Made by a program: the position numbers and the translations under genes
Notes under the pieces: generated by a model
Seen by the model: the letters and a program-made list of their open reading frames with translations, nothing else
The model's database searches: none
What the model was told of the DNA's origin: nothing
Shown here: piece after piece, positions 6,622 through 9,616 of the stretch
Layout: each line of letters begins with the position of its first letter
Position numbering within the stretch: the first letter of the stretch is position 1
NCBI GenBank assembly: GCA_030831265.1
Contig: JAURLM010000044.1
Location: 1 to 9,616, forward strand
DNA length: 9,616 nt
Origin: Chloroflexota bacterium
GTDB lineage: Bacteria; Chloroflexota; Dehalococcoidia; Lucifugimonadales; Lucifugimonadaceae
Reading direction: 5' to 3'

Positions 6622-8559
6622 CTACGCTCGCATCCCGGAAATCACATCAGCAACCAGGTGCGGTGTTGCGGGAGCCATAAGGTAGAGACCCGCCCATCCA
6701 TCCGCCCTTATCCGGCGTGACTGCGCTATTGCCAGTTCCAGACCAACCTTGAGCTGGTCTTCATCGCTGTCGAACGCAGCGAATCGGTCGAAAATTTCCT
6801 GCGGAACTCTGACTCCGGGAACCTGCGCAAACCGTTCAGCATGGGCGTAACTGGTGAGCAACAGGACCCCGACGATGATTCGTGCATGATTGCGCACATC
6901 TGCCAGTGAAGACAGTGCTGCCATGTCGAACGCGGGCTGCGTCATCACGTAATCAGCCCCGGCAGCCAGCTTTCGCTCAAGCTTGGCAAGTTCACCCTTG
7001 GTATCCAGAGCTTCCGGTTCAAAGCCTGTTCCAATAGTGAAATGCGTCTTCGGGTCTGCCTGTCGGCCGAGCGATTGCCCGCCAAAATCGACGCCTGCAT
7101 TCAACCTGTTGTGCGTCAGCCTGATCATCCCTGCAGAATCCAGGTCGAATACAGCGGTCGAGCGCGGGTACGTGGGTGACATCTTGGGAGGGTCACCGGT
7201 CACGAAAAGGACGTTGTGTATGCCGCGTGCGTGATAGCCAATAAGCCGACTCTGCACAGCCATCAAGTTCAGGTCCCTTGCAGTGAAATGCGTGATGAAT
7301 TCGATCCGGTCAGTGATTGAATCCCCAACAATGTCCTTCATCGACTGGATCAGATCACCCGGCGGCATCAACGGAATCCCACGGGAACCGTCCGTGACAT
7401 CGATGGCATCGGCAAGACCGCCGTCAGCAAGGGTCCTTACGATCTCTGCTTTGTTGGTCAGTTGACGCGGGCCGGTACCACGCGGCGGCAACATCTCAAC
7501 GCTCACCACGAATTCGTCGTTGAACAGCTTCTTAGAGAATGGACCGTTGCCGCGCTTTTCGGCCGAGCCAGCCGGGGTTAGTTGCCCTGTAGTGATTGAA
7601 CCGACCTCGACGGCAGAGCGACGTGACTTCAAGAAACCGTCCATCTCACGGATATGCCCGTCATGCACCTCGCAGCAGCCACCTATCAGCCGCGCTCCGT
7701 CCTCAGAGAGCGTGCGGGCCAGCCTGCCCATAAACTCCGGGTTCACGCGGGACATGTAGCGATGCCCTATCCGCTCAAATCCACCGGCGTTTGGCATAGC
7801 TGACAGCATCACGCTACCTGAAACAACTTCAGGCGCAGTCTTCACCGTTCGAATGAAAGCCTCAGCCTCCCACGGGGCGCAGCAATTGACGCCAACAACT
7901 GATGCACCAGCTTCCAAAGCCCGCCGAACATACTCGGCAGGGTCGATGTTCCATTTGCCTTCCCTGCCCCGCTGAGAAATTGCCATGTGCAGGATGATCG
8001 GCGGGCAGTTCGGCAGGCTTCGCGCTAGCCTGACAATCGCCGTGGCGTGATCGAGGGACTCAAACGTCTCGAACACCAACGCGTCAACACGTTCCGCAAG
8101 AAGCGCTTCAAACTGCTCCCCGTACGCCTGCTCGACGCTTTTAATGGCTCCGGACACAGGGCCAACTGACCCCAGCACAAACCGCTCCTGCGCTGCACCG
8201 CGTTCGCTGGCTGAGAATGTGGAAATCGACTCCCGTGCCAGGCGCACACCGGCACGGTTCAATTCACCTGTGCGTCCGTGTATCCCCAGGCGTTCCAGCG
8301 TGGGAGTGTTCGCCCCGAACGTGTTTGTCTTGAGTGCCATCGCACCAGCCTGGAGGTGGGCGAGATGAACCTGCCTCACCAGGTCAGCGTTGTCCACGTT
8401 CAGAGCTTCGTATACGTGGTTGCGCTCGGAAAGCCGACCTGTCAGCTCGAACAGGAACGAGCCTGTCGCCCCGTCACCCAGCAGCACGCCGGACCTGAGA
8501 GTTTCCAGGAACCGGTTCTTCTTGTCGGACTGATTTACAACAGAATCGTTCATCGTCAT
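6622..8559 (-). CDS. Bifunctional homocysteine S-methyltransferase / 5,10-methylenetetrahydrofolate reductase (YitJ-like)
   Basis: This 645-residue cytoplasmic fusion matches the known YitJ-type architecture. Residues about 17-312 form a zinc-dependent homocysteine S-methyltransferase: LLGDGATGS (26-34), ALKTNTFGAN, GVNC226C and GGC295C296 with the expected zinc cysteines. Residues about 345-645 form a MetF-like, FAD-dependent methylenetetrahydrofolate reductase: VSVEMLPPRG (352-361), THFTARDLN (423-431), NVLFVTGDPP (449-458), IGTGFEPEALD (509-519) and AGADYVMTQPAFD (533-545). The reductase makes 5-methyl-THF from methylene-THF; the methyltransferase half could pass a methyl group to homocysteine to form methionine. 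The B12-binding and activation domains of MetH are absent, so methyl-THF may not be the direct donor. ATGs at 8559 and 8553 are both possible starts and neither has a good ribosome binding site; TAGACT a few bases before the first hints at a leaderless transcript, a weak inference. No SAM riboswitch is evident upstream. Confidence 0.93.
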   Translation of the reverse strand: MTMNDSVVNQSDKKNRFLETLRSGVLLGDGATGSFLFELTGRLSERNHVYEALNVDNADLVRQVHLAHLQAGAMALKTNTFGANTPTLERLGIHGRTGELNRAGVRLARESISTFSASERGAAQERFVLGSVGPVSGAIKSVEQAYGEQFEALLAERVDALVFETFESLDHATAIVRLARSLPNCPPIILHMAISQRGREGKWNIDPAEYVRRALEAGASVVGVNCCAPWEAEAFIRTVKTAPEVVSGSVMLSAMPNAGGFERIGHRYMSRVNPEFMGRLARTLSEDGARLIGGCCEVHDGHIREMDGFLKSRRSAVEVGSITTGQLTPAGSAEKRGNGPFSKKLFNDEFVVSVEMLPPRGTGPRQLTNKAEIVRTLADGGLADAIDVTDGSRGIPLMPPGDLIQSMKDIVGDSITDRIEFITHFTARDLNLMAVQSRLIGYHARGIHNVLFVTGDPPKMSPTYPRSTAVFDLDSAGMIRLTHNRLNAGVDFGGQSLGRQADPKTHFTIGTGFEPEALDTKGELAKLERKLAAGADYVMTQPAFDMAALSSLADVRNHARIIVGVLLLTSYAHAERFAQVPGVRVPQEIFDRFAAFDSDEDQLKVGLELAIAQSRRIRADGWAGLYLMAPATPHLVADVISGMRA

Positions 8560-8689
8560 TCGAGTCTAGCCTGACCACTTGCCCGTGTCGTTGTGGGTAA
8601 CGCGTCACTCTGTACCACCCTGTGGCGCCGTCACTGGCCTGTTACGTTTATCATCGAACACCCCTGCCTAAACGACCAGCTTGAATCAC

Positions 8690-8693
8690 AGGA
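8690..8693 (+). promoter_or_regulatory. Probable ribosome binding site of the flavoprotein gene
   Basis: AGGA lies 11 bases before the TTG at 8705, a rather long spacing. An in-frame TAA at 8669-8671 limits the start to the stretch after it, where only TTG codons (8681 and 8705) are available before the FAD-binding motif. Confidence 0.45.
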
Positions 8694-8704
8694 ACTACAG
8701 CCAC

Positions 8705-9616
8705 TTGTCCCAGCCAACCGCCATCGAGCAAGTCGCCGTGATCGGCGCGGGTGGTTCCGGGCTCAGCGTCAGCTACCACCTGACCCGCCTTGGCATCCAG
8801 CACACCGTACTGGAGCGCGGGCAACCCGGGAACACGTGGTCCACTGAACGCTGGGACTCATTTCACCTCGTCAACCCTAACTGGGCGCTGCGGCTGCATG
8901 GATTCGAATACGAAGGCTCTGATCCTGACGGTTACCTGTCGAAAGCCGAAACAGTGAAGATGCTTGCCGACTACGCCGCCAGCTTCTCTGCCCCGGTTCA
9001 GACCGGCATTGAAATCACCTCTATCGAACGAGCATGCCCCACAGGATTCATATTGCGTTCAGAGTCCGGCGACATGCTCACTGAAAACGTGGTCATCGCC
9101 ACCGGCGCTTTTGGTGTTCCCGCGTGTCCCGCCGGGGCGTCAGCAATCACCGGCGTTACCCAGCTTCACTCCAGTGAATACAAGAACGCTGGTTCTTTGC
9201 CCGACGGAGCCGTGCTGGTGATCGGTTCCGGCCAATCCGGTGCGCAGATCATGGAAGACCTGTTCGATGCTGGTCGCCAGGTTTACCTGTCAGTCAGCGG
9301 CGCAGGCAGGAGGCCGCGTCGGTATCGAGGTCGGGACTCATCATGGTGGAACAACACGATGGGTGGCTTTGATCGCACGGTGAACGACGTGCCGTCACTC
9401 AACGTGCGGTTCGGTTCATCTGCCCACACATCCGGCACCAAAGGCGGACACAACATATACCTGCGAGCGTTCGCCAGGGACGGCGTCAGGCTGCTCGGTC
9501 GGTTCAATGGCGGCTCAGGCAATCGCATGAAGTTCAAGGCTGACCTGCATGACTCACTTGCCAACACGGATGAACACGCGGCGCGGTGGCGTGCGGGAGT
9601 GGATCGCTATATCGAA
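8705..9616 (+). CDS. FAD/NAD(P)-dependent monooxygenase-like oxidoreductase (3' truncated)
   Basis: The first 304 codons of a two-dinucleotide-binding-domain flavoprotein are present, and the frame is open to the window end. The FAD motif VAVIGAGGSGLS is at residues 10-21, VVIATGAFG at 129-137, and the second Rossmann motif VLVIGSGQSGAQ, for NAD(P)H, at 170-181. This is the layout of flavin-containing or Baeyer-Villiger-type monooxygenases (CzcO-like). The stretch GRRPRRYRGRDSSWW (201-215) recalls the MSMEG_0569 family of flavin oxidoreductases, often found with nitrilase-type clusters, but I cannot confirm that without the C terminus. The start is TTG at 8705, giving MSQPTAIEQVAV; the next upstream in-frame stop is at 8669. 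It is divergent from the folate/methionine gene with a 145-base gap. Substrate unknown. Confidence 0.85.
   Translation, partial: MSQPTAIEQVAVIGAGGSGLSVSYHLTRLGIQHTVLERGQPGNTWSTERWDSFHLVNPNWALRLHGFEYEGSDPDGYLSKAETVKMLADYAASFSAPVQTGIEITSIERACPTGFILRSESGDMLTENVVIATGAFGVPACPAGASAITGVTQLHSSEYKNAGSLPDGAVLVIGSGQSGAQIMEDLFDAGRQVYLSVSGAGRRPRRYRGRDSSWWNNTMGGFDRTVNDVPSLNVRFGSSAHTSGTKGGHNIYLRAFARDGVRLLGRFNGGSGNRMKFKADLHDSLANTDEHAARWRAGVDRYIE

Overview
The window looks like chromosomal DNA of a free-living bacterium, moderately GC-rich by eye, densely coded, with GTG and TTG starts as well as ATG. The gene mix fits the Chloroflexota, possibly the marine SAR202 / Dehalococcoidia side of the phylum. It has two enolase-superfamily (COG4948) genes about 1 kb apart, a flavin-dependent monooxygenase-like protein, a YitJ-type homocysteine methyltransferase/methylenetetrahydrofolate reductase fusion, and a collagen-like lipoprotein. 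Expanded enolase and flavin monooxygenase families are a known hallmark of SAR202. The taxonomic call is inference from gene content, not from a marker gene.

Layout. Positions 3-1076 (+) hold the C-terminal part of a beta-CASP metallo-beta-lactamase RNA-processing nuclease whose start lies before the window. Positions 1164-2336 (+) encode a first enolase-superfamily dehydratase/racemase. A REP-like palindrome sits at 2372-2400. A class I SAM methyltransferase follows on the minus strand. Its frame is broken near the C terminus by one extra base: the open part is 3072-2545 and the out-of-frame tail runs to 2463. Divergent from it, 3302-4597 (+) encodes a second, distant enolase paralogue that starts at TTG and ends at a hairpin terminator (4631-4665). 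Positions 4867-6537 (+) encode a secreted lipoprotein with 16 collagen-type Gly-X-Y triplets followed by seven 50-residue Cys-X4-Cys repeats, probably a seven-bladed beta-propeller. It ends at a perfect hairpin (6565-6594) shared with the convergent bifunctional folate/methionine gene (8559-6622, minus). Positions 8705-9616 (+) hold the start of an FAD/NAD(P)-dependent monooxygenase-like oxidoreductase that runs off the window.

The genes do not form one operon. Strand switches, gaps of 84 to 269 bases and two terminators suggest separate transcription units. The two enolase-family enzymes and the flavoprotein would suit catabolism of sugar acids or oxidised organic matter. The folate/methionine enzyme and the RNase are housekeeping. 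The lipoprotein is the least explained gene and the best candidate for something undescribed.

No gap without a gene exceeds 300 bases. The largest are 4598-4866 (a terminator, then the lipoprotein leader with its ribosome binding site) and 3073-3301 (divergent leaders with two ribosome binding sites, no promoter I would defend). I saw no tRNA, rRNA, CRISPR array, insertion sequence, attachment site or origin.
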